A stretch of 52,895 nucleotides of DNA from CAZEZY01 sp964516635 (GCA_964516635.1 CAZEZY010000001.1:1-52895); one strand, 5' to 3'; shown: positions 44,015-51,738, counted from the stretch's first letter. The notes: a model not told the origin generated them from the letters alone. Numbers and translations: made by a program.

Positions 44015-44210
44015 ACGAAGACAAATCGAGCTGGAGTTGAAAATCAGCGATCTGGATGACTGGATCGAGCGCTTGAATGCGCAGGTTTACCGCCAGCAGC
44101 TCATGATCGACCAGCTCACACAGGAAGTGGCACGTCTCTCAACACGATGGGAAGACAGTCAGCCCCATGCCATCCGTCATTTGCGCGACGAATTGCCACC
44201 CCACTACTAA
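43998..44210 (+). CDS. slyX: SlyX-like coiled-coil protein
   Basis: 70 aa. Nearly the whole length is a coiled coil (LELKISDLDDWIERLNAQVY, then QQLMIDQLTQEVARL) ending with HLRDELPPHY; PPHY at the terminus is characteristic of SlyX. GGAGG lies upstream of the ATG at 43998. The role of SlyX is not established. Last gene of the MFS-phosphatase-CoA-transferase run. Confidence 0.88.
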   Translation: MQTDHERRQIELELKISDLDDWIERLNAQVYRQQLMIDQLTQEVARLSTRWEDSQPHAIRHLRDELPPHY

Positions 44211-44217
44211 AGCCAAA

Positions 44218-44244
44218 CCCCGGCAGCGCCTGAATGCTGCGGGG
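44218..44244 (+). terminator. Hairpin after slyX
   Basis: CCCCG(G)CAGC, an 8-nt loop and GCTGCGGGG pair over nine base pairs with one bulge, seven bases after the slyX stop. There is no T-run, so it is a candidate transcript end of the four-gene operon and not a proven intrinsic terminator. The rest of the gap to 44393 holds nothing I can name. Confidence 0.45.
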
Positions 44245-44393
44245 ACGGTGCTCCCTGGGTTGTGGAGGCAACAGGGTGATGTGGCTGGACCCGGGGATTG
44301 CGTGCTGGCTATTGGCACACACAGAACCGCCAGCGCAGCGCAGCAAGCAGGCCGAACCGTAGGCGCGCATCTGCAGCCGTCTATGATGCCCTG

Positions 44394-44855
44394 ATGAAAC
44401 CCACCCGTCTGCCCCTTGTACTGGCCTGTTGTCTGCTGTGTGCCACTGTCGTCCACGCCGAAACCATCGGCTGTGTCACCACCGCCTGGAAGCTGATCGG
44501 CGCCAACCACCGGGTCTGCGTGGAGGCTTTCTCTGACCCGAAGGTGCCCGGGGTGACCTGCCATGTGAGTCAGGCCCGCACGGGGGGCATCAGCGGATCG
44601 CTGGGCCTGGCCGAAGACCCGAGCCAGTTCTCGCTGGCCTGCCGCCAGACCGGGCCCATCACCCTGCCCGAGACACTGCCCGACAACGAGGTGGTGTTCA
44701 GCGAAGACACGAGCGTGCTGTTCAAGGAAACGCGGGTGGTGCGGATGTGGGATGCGAAGAACCGGACCCTGATCTACCTGGGCATCAGCCGCCGGTTGAT
44801 CGAGGGCGCCCCCGCCAACAGCATCTCCACCGTGCCGGTGATGGCCTGGCGGTGA
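44394..44855 (+). CDS. creA: CreA family periplasmic protein
   Basis: 153 aa. Signal peptide (LPLVLACCLLCATVVHAE) then the CreA domain: ETIGCVTTAWKLIG, VCVEAFSDPKVPGVTCHVSQ, ARTGGISGSLGLAED, and the C-terminal NSISTVPVMAWR. It aligns over the full length with my recollection of E. coli CreA (157 aa). Function is not established. The ATG at 44394 is preferred, as it places the signal peptide at the N-terminus. Confidence 0.92.
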   Translation: MKPTRLPLVLACCLLCATVVHAETIGCVTTAWKLIGANHRVCVEAFSDPKVPGVTCHVSQARTGGISGSLGLAEDPSQFSLACRQTGPITLPETLPDNEVVFSEDTSVLFKETRVVRMWDAKNRTLIYLGISRRLIEGAPANSISTVPVMAWR

Positions 44856-44919
44856 ACCTGAAAGCGTGGGTCAGGACCAAGTCTGTTGTCTTTGACCTGC
44901 GGTTAAGCTTTGCGATCCC

Positions 44920-45399
44920 ATGAACGAAAATTTGAATCTCCCCTGCGCCTCGGTGCTGATCCCTACCGCTGGCACCCGGCTGCCCGATGCCCTGGTCAAC
45001 GCCTACCTCAACACGGCCTATCGGGTTGGCGAGACCGACGACGTGCCGGGATTCACGCTGAAGGTGGGGCAACCATCGCCAGAACTCACCGTGTTGATGA
45101 AACGGTTCAACCGGTCGACGGCGGCCTTTATCACGGCGTGGAATCCGATGGGCCAGGCGCTGTCCGAGGAAGCCAACCGGGCGAGGAACCGGGCACTGCA
45201 ACAGGTGCTCACTCAGCGCAGCCTGCCGCACTGGCCGGGCGTGGGCTCCGGTGCATCGGGTGACTGGCCGGGGGAAGAGAGCTTTCTGGTGCTCGGCCTG
45301 GATCTGGAAGCCGCCAGGCGGCTGGGCAGAGACCACGAGCAGAATGCCCTGGTCTGGGCAGGTTCGGGCCGTGCGCCCCAACTGGTGTTGCTGGTCTAG
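44920..45399 (+). CDS. DUF3293 domain protein
   Basis: 159 aa soluble protein. The sequence VNAYLNTAYRV, followed by FITAWNPMGQALSEEANRARN, fits DUF3293, a small family of unknown function with a conserved ITAxNP motif. The C-terminal half contains GEESFLVLGLDLEAARRLGR. It sits 64 bp after creA and 39 bp before the DUF4236 gene in the same direction. Confidence 0.8.
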   Translation: MNENLNLPCASVLIPTAGTRLPDALVNAYLNTAYRVGETDDVPGFTLKVGQPSPELTVLMKRFNRSTAAFITAWNPMGQALSEEANRARNRALQQVLTQRSLPHWPGVGSGASGDWPGEESFLVLGLDLEAARRLGRDHEQNALVWAGSGRAPQLVLLV

Positions 45400-45438
45400 A
45401 TCCGTTATCACCCTGACTTCTTCATCGTCCGCTCGCCC

Positions 45439-46497
45439 ATGCCCTTCCGCTTCTTTCAGCGCATCCGCATCGCCCCGGGGCTGACGCTCAACCTGAGCAA
45501 GCGCGGCGTGTCGGTCTCGGCCGGCCCCCGGGGGCTGCAGTTCACTGCCGGAACCAGCGGCACCCGGGCCACGGTCGGTCTGCCGGGCAGTGGCCTCTTC
45601 TACACCGTGCACAACCCGCTGAGCAAGCGTTCCCGCACGAACCGGGGAAGCCGAGCGTCTGAGAACTCCGGGAACGGAAACAACACGGTCCCCCGAGCCC
45701 GCAAGCCTTCCCTGGGTTTCTTCAAGCGCCTGGTCACGCCGGCTCACGAGAAGGCCTTCGTGGATGGCCTCGCGGCCCTGAGCGAAGGCCGACATGACGA
45801 AACGCTGCGACACCTGGAGTCGGCTCTGCAGAGCCACCCCGCCCTGGCCGATGCCGCCTGGCTGGCCGGTTTGCTCAGGCTCAACCGGGAAGACCATCCG
45901 CAGGCCGCCGAGCACTTCCGCCTGGCGCTGCAGCATGCGGGTCAGCTCGGTCGGCTGTTTGACAAGTACCAGCTGACGCCCCGGGTCTCCCTGCCCGTGA
46001 CCCCCGAGGTCACCGCCCAGTTGCCCGTGAGCGAAGCGGGCGCCCTGCTCGGGCTCATCGAGGCCTTGCAACTTCAGGGCAGACCGACCGACGCCCTGCC
46101 CCATCTGGAGTCGCTGTTGCGACTACAACCCAACGACCCGGTGGCCCTGGCATCGCTGGGCGACATCGCGCTGGAGGGCGACGACCCGAAGCGCTGGCAG
46201 CAGGTGGTGACCTTGACCGCCGACATCGCGAACGACACCGCCATCCACACCGCCGTGCTGCTGTACCGGGCCCTGGCCCTGGTGAAGCTGGGCATGGACC
46301 ATGCCGCCCTGGATGTGTTCACCGCCACCTTGCGCCGTCGCAGCGGACGACCGGAAGCATTGCTCCGAGACCTCCGCTACCAGCGGGCCCTGGTGTACGA
46401 ACGCACCGGCCGCAAAGCCCAGGCCCGGCGAGAATTCGAGCGGATCTATGCCGAAGACCCTGCCTTCGAGGACGTGGCCCAGCGGCTGGGCGTTTAA
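45439..46497 (+). CDS. DUF4236-TPR fusion protein
   Basis: 352 aa. Residues 1-~55 are a DUF4236 domain (FQRIRIAPGLTLNLSKRGVS, then GTRATVGLPGSGLFYT), a small beta-rich module of unknown role found in many mobile and phage-linked proteins. After a basic, disordered Ser/Arg/Asn linker (~60-95), residues ~105-352 form helical repeats of TPR type, with alternating Ala/Leu/Tyr positions (for example EALQLQGRPTDALPHLESLL and RALVYERTGRKAQARREFER). No signal peptide or catalytic motif. Last plus-strand gene before the tRNA and ribosomal block. Confidence 0.8.
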   Translation: MPFRFFQRIRIAPGLTLNLSKRGVSVSAGPRGLQFTAGTSGTRATVGLPGSGLFYTVHNPLSKRSRTNRGSRASENSGNGNNTVPRARKPSLGFFKRLVTPAHEKAFVDGLAALSEGRHDETLRHLESALQSHPALADAAWLAGLLRLNREDHPQAAEHFRLALQHAGQLGRLFDKYQLTPRVSLPVTPEVTAQLPVSEAGALLGLIEALQLQGRPTDALPHLESLLRLQPNDPVALASLGDIALEGDDPKRWQQVVTLTADIANDTAIHTAVLLYRALALVKLGMDHAALDVFTATLRRRSGRPEALLRDLRYQRALVYERTGRKAQARREFERIYAEDPAFEDVAQRLGV

Positions 46498-46717
46498 CCA
46501 ACCGACGCTTTTGGGTCGATTCGATTCACACAGGTTTGATGAGAACGGGTGACAGAACGGCTACCTGTGGAGATGTTCAACGTTGAGTACGAAACCAAGT
46601 CAAACGTACGGCAAATGTACCCAATGGTCATCACGTTCCCAATGGCCATAACCCACCAACAGTAAAAATTGTGGGCACGGCGTGGGCACAAAATGGCCAC
46701 AGATTGGGCCAAAAACA
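46498..46717. other. Non-coding stretch with short direct repeats next to the tRNA gene
   Basis: No gene was found between the DUF4236-TPR gene and the tRNA terminator. The stretch is AT-richer than its surroundings and holds several short repeats: CCCAATGG at 46620-46627 and 46638-46645, GTGGGCAC at 46671-46678 and 46682-46689, ATGGCCA at 46642-46648 and 46693-46699. Such patterns are seen near tRNA-associated attachment sites of integrative elements, but no integrase is present. Confidence 0.4.
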
Positions 46718-46746
46718 AAAAACGCCCACATGGCGTGGGCGTTTTT
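46718..46746 (-). terminator. Strong terminator after initiator tRNA
   Basis: A hairpin with ACGCCCAC / GTGGGCGT and a 5-nt loop is extended by an A-tract/T-tract, giving 12-13 bp in all. On the minus strand it is followed by TTTTTTGTTTTT, ending the tRNA or ribosomal-operon transcript. The plus strand also has a T-run after the stem, so it can work in both directions. Confidence 0.85.
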
Positions 46747-46769
46747 GGAGGCCAAGGCCTTGATTTGAT

Positions 46770-46846
<77 letters not shown>

Positions 46847-46857
46847 CCAAGTCTTTT

Positions 46858-46887
46858 ATTCTAACACGATTATTCGGCCGTTGTCGC
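46858..46887 (-). promoter_or_regulatory. Candidate tRNA-fMet promoter within the end of rplQ
   Basis: Minus strand: GCGACA (46882-46887), 18 bp, TAGAAT (46858-46863). The -10 has one mismatch and the -35 two. Initiation would fall about five bases before the mature tRNA. No terminator separates rplQ from the tRNA, so read-through from the alpha operon is equally possible. Confidence 0.4.
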
Positions 46888-47265
46888 TTCTTCAGCCGCG
46901 ACTTCTTCGGCACGATCCACCAGTTCGATGATGGCCATGGGTGCGTTGTCACCCACACGGAAGCCCATTTTCAGAATGCGAGTGTAGCCACCAGGACGCG
47001 CTTTGAAGCGGGGGCCCAGTTCATTGAAGAGCTTGACGACCACATCACGGTCACGCAGGCGGTCGAATGCGAGTCGTTTGTTGGCCAGGGTGGGCTCTTT
47101 GGCCAGTGTGATCATGGGTTCCACCACCCGGCGCAATTCCTTGGCCTTGGGTACCGTGGTTTTGATGACCTCGTGCGTCAGCAGGGAGTTCATCATGTTG
47201 CGCAGCATGGCCAGACGATGGCTGCTGGTGCGGTTGAGTTTACGAAGACCGTGTCCGTGACGCAT
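46870..47265 (-). CDS. rplQ: 50S ribosomal protein L17
   Basis: 131 aa. Typical N-terminus MRHGHGLRKLNRTSSHRLAM, then LRNMMNSLLTHEVIKTTVPK and the Tyr/Arg-rich GGYTRILKMGFRVGDNAPM. The acidic alanine-rich tail is common in betaproteobacteria. AAGGAA precedes the ATG. Last protein gene of the alpha operon. Its leader contains a hairpin (CTTGCAG / CTGCAAG at 47288-47313). Confidence 0.97.
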   Translation of the reverse strand: MRHGHGLRKLNRTSSHRLAMLRNMMNSLLTHEVIKTTVPKAKELRRVVEPMITLAKEPTLANKRLAFDRLRDRDVVVKLFNELGPRFKARPGGYTRILKMGFRVGDNAPMAIIELVDRAEEVAAEEATTAE

Positions 47266-47287
47266 GGTAGATTCCTTTCTGTTTTCA

Positions 47288-47313
47288 CTTGCAGCCGTAT
47301 CAGGTACTGCAAG
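47288..47313 (-). promoter_or_regulatory. Hairpin in rpoA-rplQ gap
   Basis: CTTGCAG and CTGCAAG form a perfect 7-bp stem with a 12-nt loop, 22 bases before the rplQ start on the minus strand. No T-run follows, so a translational or processing role is more likely than termination. Confidence 0.4.
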
Positions 47314-47337
47314 GGGTCATGGGCAATGGATGATGCT

Positions 47338-48324
47338 TCAGTGCTTTTCGAGACCGGCCGGTGGCCAGTTTTCAAGCTTCATACCCAGCGTCAAGCCGCG
47401 AGAAGCCAGCACTTCCTTGATTTCGTTGAGTGACTTCCGACCCAGATTGGGGGTCTTGAGCAACTCGTTCTCGGTGCGCTGAATCAGGTCACCGATGTAG
47501 TAAATGTTCTCGGCCTTGAGGCAGTTGGCCGAACGGACGGTCAGCTCGAGTTCATCAACCGGACGCAGAAGAATCGGATCGAACTGCTGGGCCCCACGGG
47601 AGGGCGCAGCCCCCATTTCAAAGGCATCGGCACCTTCCAGCTGGGCGAAGACCGCCAACTGTTCGACGAGGATCTTGGCAGCCGCGCGAACGGCCTCTTC
47701 CGGTCCCACAGCGCCGTTGGTCTCGATGTCGAGAACCAGCTTGTCCAGATCGGTGCGTTGTTCGACACGGGCATTTTCAACCGCGTAGCTGACACGCTTG
47801 ATGGGTGAAAATGACGCGTCGAGCACGATCCGGCCAATCGATCGGGTGCTGTCATCGCCACGACGCAGGTTGCCCGGGACGTAGCCACGGCCTTTTTCCA
47901 CCTTGATCTGCATGTCCAGCTTGGCACCTGTGGCCAGCGTGGCAATGGCGTGATCGGGATTCAGAATCTCCACATCATGCGGCGTCTGGATGTCTGCCGC
48001 CGTCACGACACCCTCGCCATCCTTGCGAAGGCTCAGGGTGACCTCATCGCGGTTGTGCAACTTGAAAACCACCCCCTTGAGGTTCAGCAGGATGTTGACC
48101 ACATCCTCCTGGACGCCATCAATCGAAGAATACTCGTGCACCACGCCTGCGATGGTCACTTCGGTCGGGGCATGCCCCACCATGGAAGACAGAAGAACAC
48201 GACGCAAAGCGTTGCCCAGCGTGTGGCCATAGCCCCGCTCGAAAGGCTCGAGGGTCACCTCGGCACGGTTGGCCGACAGGTGCTCGACGTTGATGTTCTT
48301 GGGTTTGAGCAGGTTATTCAGCAT
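47338..48324 (-). CDS. rpoA: DNA-directed RNA polymerase subunit alpha
   Basis: 328 aa (E. coli 329). The N-terminal assembly domain has FERGYGHTLGNALRRVLLSS and VGHAPTEVTIAGVVHEYSSI; the C-terminal domain (~245-328) has LTVRSANCLKAENIYYIGDL and TPNLGRKSLNEIKEVLASRG, used for UP elements and activators. GGAAG precedes the ATG. It follows rpsD after 108 bp that contain a terminator-like hairpin. Confidence 0.98.
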   Translation of the reverse strand: MLNNLLKPKNINVEHLSANRAEVTLEPFERGYGHTLGNALRRVLLSSMVGHAPTEVTIAGVVHEYSSIDGVQEDVVNILLNLKGVVFKLHNRDEVTLSLRKDGEGVVTAADIQTPHDVEILNPDHAIATLATGAKLDMQIKVEKGRGYVPGNLRRGDDSTRSIGRIVLDASFSPIKRVSYAVENARVEQRTDLDKLVLDIETNGAVGPEEAVRAAAKILVEQLAVFAQLEGADAFEMGAAPSRGAQQFDPILLRPVDELELTVRSANCLKAENIYYIGDLIQRTENELLKTPNLGRKSLNEIKEVLASRGLTLGMKLENWPPAGLEKH

Positions 48325-48383
48325 TCGGACTTCCTTCAATACCCTCGGCTCGTTACACCGATAAGGCCGATGGAGCACAAAAT

Positions 48384-48412
48384 CCCGGACCCTGCACGTT
48401 GCAGAATCCGGG
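48384..48412 (-). promoter_or_regulatory. Hairpin between rpsD and rpoA, possible attenuator
   Basis: CCCGGA/TCCGGG and CTGCA/TGCAG stack with a 2x2 internal loop and a 3-nt loop, 21 bases after the rpsD stop codon on the minus strand. It is followed by ATTTTG, a weak T-run. It may lower transcription into rpoA or protect the upstream mRNA end. Confidence 0.5.
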
Positions 48413-48432
48413 CTCTAAAAATGATCTCGCAA

Positions 48433-49056
48433 TCAACGCGAGTACAGTTCGACAATCAGGGATTCGTTGATGTCGGAACCGAATTCGTCACGGTCAGGCA
48501 CCTTTTTGAAAGTGCCTTCCGCCTTGTCGGTGGCCACGTCCACCCAGGCCGGGAAACCGATCTGCTTGGCGAGTTCCAGCGCTTCCTTGACGCGGTTCTG
48601 GTTGCGGGACTTTTCACGCACGGCCACCACATCACCCGACTTCACCAGGAATGACGGGATGTTCACGCTTTGACCATTGACTTGAATGGCTTTGTGCGAC
48701 ACCAGCTGACGGGCTTCGGCGCGGGTCGAGGCAAAACCCATGCGAAACACCACGTTGTCGAGACGCGATTCCAGCAGACTCAGCAGATTGGAGCCGGTGT
48801 TGCCACGACGGCGATCGGCTTCGGCAAAGTAGCGACGGAACTGCCGCTCCAGAATGCCATAAATGCGCTTGACTTTCTGCTTTTCACGCAGCTGCAGACC
48901 AAAGTCCGAAGTGCGCTGACCCGATGTACGGCCGTGCTGGCCGGGTTTGGAATCGAACTTGGCTTTGTCGCTGATGGAACGGCGAGCGCTCTTGAGCAGC
49001 AGATCGGTGCCTTCACGGCGTGAAAGTTTGGCCTTGGGGCCGAGATAACGTGCCAC
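48433..49056 (-). CDS. rpsD: 30S ribosomal protein S4
   Basis: 207 aa with a GTG start (49056) and AAGGA seven bases upstream. Family marks are MARYLGPKAKLSRREGTDL, GQHGRTSGQRTSDFG, the S4 RNA-binding fold (ESRLDNVVFRMGFASTRAEA) and the HKAIQVNGQSVNIPS loop. No zinc cysteines in the N-terminus (C-minus type). S4 begins 30S assembly and in E. coli represses the alpha operon. Here the gene has its own near-consensus promoter and a structured leader, unlike its tightly packed neighbours. Confidence 0.97.
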   Translation of the reverse strand: MARYLGPKAKLSRREGTDLLLKSARRSISDKAKFDSKPGQHGRTSGQRTSDFGLQLREKQKVKRIYGILERQFRRYFAEADRRRGNTGSNLLSLLESRLDNVVFRMGFASTRAEARQLVSHKAIQVNGQSVNIPSFLVKSGDVVAVREKSRNQNRVKEALELAKQIGFPAWVDVATDKAEGTFKKVPDRDEFGSDINESLIVELYSR

Positions 49057-49080
49057 GTGGATTTCCTTCTTTTACAACTG

Positions 49081-49164
49081 CCGCAGGCATTCCTGCGGGA
49101 GCTGGCACCTTGTGATGCCAGCGGTGGGCTTAACGACAATGCCACTGCACAGAGATGCAGTGGC
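49081..49164 (-). promoter_or_regulatory. Structured rpsD leader with three perfect hairpins
   Basis: In transcript order: a 9-bp stem GCCACTGCA / TGCAGTGGC (49141-49164), a 7-bp stem GCTGGCA / TGCCAGC (49101-49122) and a 7-bp stem CCGCAGG / CCTGCGG (49081-49098). The last ends 24 bases before the GTG start. None is followed by a T-run, so they are not terminators. Autogenous control by S4 is a reasonable guess but is not shown by the sequence alone. Confidence 0.65.
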
Positions 49165-49182
49165 TTTCAGCAAAAGCTGATG

Positions 49183-49212
49183 AGTATAGTGCCTGACAGG
49201 TCTTCCCGTCAA
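49183..49212 (-). promoter_or_regulatory. Near-consensus sigma70 promoter for rpsD
   Basis: Minus strand: TTGACG (49207-49212), 18 bp, TATACT (49183-49188), each with one mismatch to consensus. It begins 11 bp after the rpsK stop codon. Transcription from about 49176 gives a leader of about 120 nt before rpsD. It would make rpsD, rpoA, rplQ and perhaps tRNA-fMet partly independent from the upstream spc genes. Confidence 0.7.
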
Positions 49213-49222
49213 GCAGACAACA

Positions 49223-49627
49223 TCAGATGCGGCGGCGCTTCTGAGGGCGGCAACCGTTGTGCGGCACCGGCGTCACATCAGCAATCGAGGTGATGCGGAT
49301 GCCGAGAGCGCCCAGGGCACGCACCGACGATTCGCGACCCGGACCCGGACCCTTGATCTCGACGTCAAGGTTCTTGATGCCTTGTTCCATGGCGGCGCGA
49401 CCAGCCACTTCAGAAGCCACCTGTGCAGCGAACGGGGTCGACTTGCGTGAACCCTTGAATCCCTGGCCACCGGAAGATGCCCAGGCGAGTGCGTTGCCTT
49501 GGCGATCGGTGATGGTGATGATGGTGTTGTTGAACGATGCATGCACATGGGCAATACCGTCGGCAATGTTCTTGCGGACTTTCTTGCGAACGCGTGCGGC
49601 TGCGCTGCTGGATTGTTGCTTAGCCAT
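49223..49627 (-). CDS. rpsK: 30S ribosomal protein S11
   Basis: 134 aa. Typical IAHVHASFNNTIITITDRQG, then WASSGGQGFKGSRKSTPFAA and the terminal VTPVPHNGCRPQKRRRI (highly conserved). S11 sits in the 30S platform. It follows rpsM by 17 bp and is followed by the 166-bp gap with the rpsD promoter and leader. Confidence 0.98.
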   Translation of the reverse strand: MAKQQSSSAAARVRKKVRKNIADGIAHVHASFNNTIITITDRQGNALAWASSGGQGFKGSRKSTPFAAQVASEVAGRAAMEQGIKNLDVEIKGPGPGRESSVRALGALGIRITSIADVTPVPHNGCRPQKRRRI

Positions 49628-49644
49628 AACTGTCCTTTAACCGA

Positions 49645-50010
49645 TTACTTCTTCAGCGACTGGGCGGCCTTGCGAGGACCCTTGCGTGTCCGGGCATTGG
49701 TCTTGGTGCGCTGACCACGGACCGGCAGACCACGACGATGACGGAAGCCACGATAGCAACCAATGTCCATCAGTCGCTTGATGTTCATCGTGGTTTCACG
49801 ACGCAGGTCACCTTCGATGGTGAAGGTATTGACCTGATCGCGCACCTTTTCCAGTTCGGTATCGGTCAGATCCTTGATCTTCTTGGAGTAATCGATCCCG
49901 CAGGCCTCGCAGATCTTGCGAGCGCGGGTGCGACCAATACCGAAAATGGCGGTCAGGCCAATTTCGGCATGCTTGTGCGGAGGGATGTTGATACCTGCAA
50001 TACGTGCCAT
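49645..50010 (-). CDS. rpsM: 30S ribosomal protein S13
   Basis: 121 aa, starting MARIAGINIPPHKHAEIGLT, with the GIGRTRARKICEACGI helix-hairpin-helix and the basic tail YRGFRHRRGLPVRGQRTKTN. S13 lies in the 30S head and contacts the P-site tRNA. In E. coli, the rpsM start region is the S4 target; no comparable structure was looked for beyond the 18-bp gap to rpmJ. Confidence 0.98.
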   Translation of the reverse strand: MARIAGINIPPHKHAEIGLTAIFGIGRTRARKICEACGIDYSKKIKDLTDTELEKVRDQVNTFTIEGDLRRETTMNIKRLMDIGCYRGFRHRRGLPVRGQRTKTNARTRKGPRKAAQSLKK

Positions 50011-50028
50011 GGTGGTCCTCTAGTCGAT

Positions 50029-50142
50029 TCAGCCTTGACGCTGCTTGTGTCGCGGGTCGGTGCAGATGACTCGCACGACTCCATGGCGACGGATGATCTT
50101 ACAGTTGCGGCACATTTTCTTGACGGAAGCCGAAACTCTCAT
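50029..50142 (-). CDS. rpmJ: 50S ribosomal protein L36
   Basis: 37 aa, MRVSASVKKMCRNCKIIRRH to the end. The zinc-binding residues C11, C14, C27 and H32 are all present (C+ form). AGGAG precedes the ATG. Order infA-rpmJ-rpsM is standard for betaproteobacteria. Confidence 0.97.
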   Translation of the reverse strand: MRVSASVKKMCRNCKIIRRHGVVRVICTDPRHKQRQG

Positions 50143-50172
50143 GTCTTTCTCCTGAACAGATTCTCAAAAAAT

Positions 50173-50391
50173 TCACTTGCTGCGGAACACGATCCGGGCG
50201 CGGGTGAGGTCATAGGGCGTGAGCTCCACTTTGACCTTGTCACCCGGAAGGATGCGGATGTAGTGCATCCTCATCTTGCCGGATATGTGTCCCAGCACCA
50301 CATGTCCATTTTCCAATTTGACGCGAAACGTGGCGTTGGGGAGGTTTTCGATGACCTCACCCTGCATCTCGATAACATCGTCCTTGGCCAT
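50173..50391 (-). CDS. infA: Translation initiation factor IF-1
   Basis: 72 aa, standard length, single OB-fold: MAKDDVIEMQGEVIENLPNA, then FRVKLENGHVVLGHISGKMR and VELTPYDLTRARIVFRSK. IF-1 binds the 30S A site. It lies 3 bp after secY, within the ribosomal operon, unlike in E. coli, where infA is elsewhere. Confidence 0.98.
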   Translation of the reverse strand: MAKDDVIEMQGEVIENLPNATFRVKLENGHVVLGHISGKMRMHYIRILPGDKVKVELTPYDLTRARIVFRSK

Positions 50392-50394
50392 GAC

Positions 50395-51714
50395 TTACGC
50401 ACCTGGAGACGCCTTGAAATTGGCTTTCTTCAAAAGCGACTCGTATTGCTGAGACATCACGTAATTCTGAACCTGTGCCCAGAAATCCATGGTGACCACC
50501 ACAATGATGAGCAGTGACGTGCCACCGAAATAGAACGGCACGTTGTATCGCAGGATCAGGAACTCGGGCAGCAGACAGACAGCCGTGATGTAGATGGCAC
50601 CAGCCAGTGTCAGTCGGAGCAGGATCTTGTCGATGTGTCTTGCCGTCTGATCGCCTGGACGAATCCCGGGAATGAATGCACCACTCTTCTTCAGATTGTC
50701 TGCCGTCTCGCGGCTGTTGAACACCAGCGCCGTGTAAAAGAAACAGAAGAAGATGATGGCTGCCGCATACAGACCCACATAAATCGGCTGTCCCGGTGAC
50801 AGCGCCGCGGCCATGTCACGCAACCAACGGGTTGAATCACCGGTACTCACCCAGCTCACCAGTGTGGTGGGCAGCAGAATGATCGACGATGCAAAGATGG
50901 GCGGAATCACACCGGCCATGTTCAACTTGAGCGGCAGGTGAGAAGATTGCCCACCATACACCTTGTTGCCGACCTGACGACGCGCATAGTTCACGAGAAT
51001 TTTGCGCTGACCTCGCTCAATGAACACCACGAAGTAGGTCACCAGGATCACAAGCAGCACGATGAAGATGGCTGCCAGAATGCTCATGGCACCTGTGCGA
51101 ACCAGCTCGAGCAAACCACCAACGGCACTGGGCAGGCCCGCGACAATCCCTGCAAAGATGAGCAAGGAAATGCCGTTGCCGATGCCACGTTCGGTGATCT
51201 GTTCACCCAGCCACATGAGGAACATGGTCCCGGCCACCAGGCTCACCACCGCCGTGAAGCGGAAAGCGAAGCCCGGATCAATCACCAGTCCTGGCATGCC
51301 TTCCAGCGCCAGCGCAATGCCCAGCGACTGAAAAATGGCCAGGGCCAGGGTTCCGTAGCGGGTGTACTGCGTGATCTTTCGCCGGCCCGCCTCACCCTCT
51401 TTCTTGAGCTGGACGAATGTGGGCACCACATAGGTCATCAGCTGCATGATGATGGAGGCCGAGATGTAGGGCATGATGCCCAGAGCGAACACGGCAAAGC
51501 GCTCGAGCGAACCACCCGAGAACATGTTGAACAGATTCAGGATGTTGCCCTGCTGACCGCGAAACAGCTGGCTGAGCTGATCGGGATCGATGCCGGGCAC
51601 CGGGATGTGCGCACCGATGCGATACACCACCAGTGCCAGCAACAGGAACACCAGTCGGCGACGCAGGTCACCGAACTTACCGGTTTTCGCGAGAGAGGCT
51701 GCGTTTGTGGCCAC
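50395..51714 (-). CDS. secY: Protein translocase subunit SecY
   Basis: 439 aa with a GTG start. Ten membrane helices; marks are RIGAHIPVPGIDPDQL, FALGIMPYISASIIMQL, ERGIGNGISLLIFAGI and the NYARRQVGNKVYGGQSSHLP cytoplasmic loop (residues for SecA and ribosome contact). It forms the SecYEG channel, which works with SecDF-YajC encoded at 28-31 kb. It follows rplO by 24 bp. The ribosome-binding site is weak, so coupling to rplO is likely. Confidence 0.98.
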   Translation of the reverse strand: MATNAASLAKTGKFGDLRRRLVFLLLALVVYRIGAHIPVPGIDPDQLSQLFRGQQGNILNLFNMFSGGSLERFAVFALGIMPYISASIIMQLMTYVVPTFVQLKKEGEAGRRKITQYTRYGTLALAIFQSLGIALALEGMPGLVIDPGFAFRFTAVVSLVAGTMFLMWLGEQITERGIGNGISLLIFAGIVAGLPSAVGGLLELVRTGAMSILAAIFIVLLVILVTYFVVFIERGQRKILVNYARRQVGNKVYGGQSSHLPLKLNMAGVIPPIFASSIILLPTTLVSWVSTGDSTRWLRDMAAALSPGQPIYVGLYAAAIIFFCFFYTALVFNSRETADNLKKSGAFIPGIRPGDQTARHIDKILLRLTLAGAIYITAVCLLPEFLILRYNVPFYFGGTSLLIIVVVTMDFWAQVQNYVMSQQYESLLKKANFKASPGA

Positions 51715-51738
51715 AAGCGTATCCGAGTGTGAACCCGA

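Noticed and set aside
44785..46104. 439-codon minus-strand frame over the DUF3293 and DUF4236-TPR genes
   Set aside because: Opposite frames carry recognisable domains and sensible starts; this one does not.
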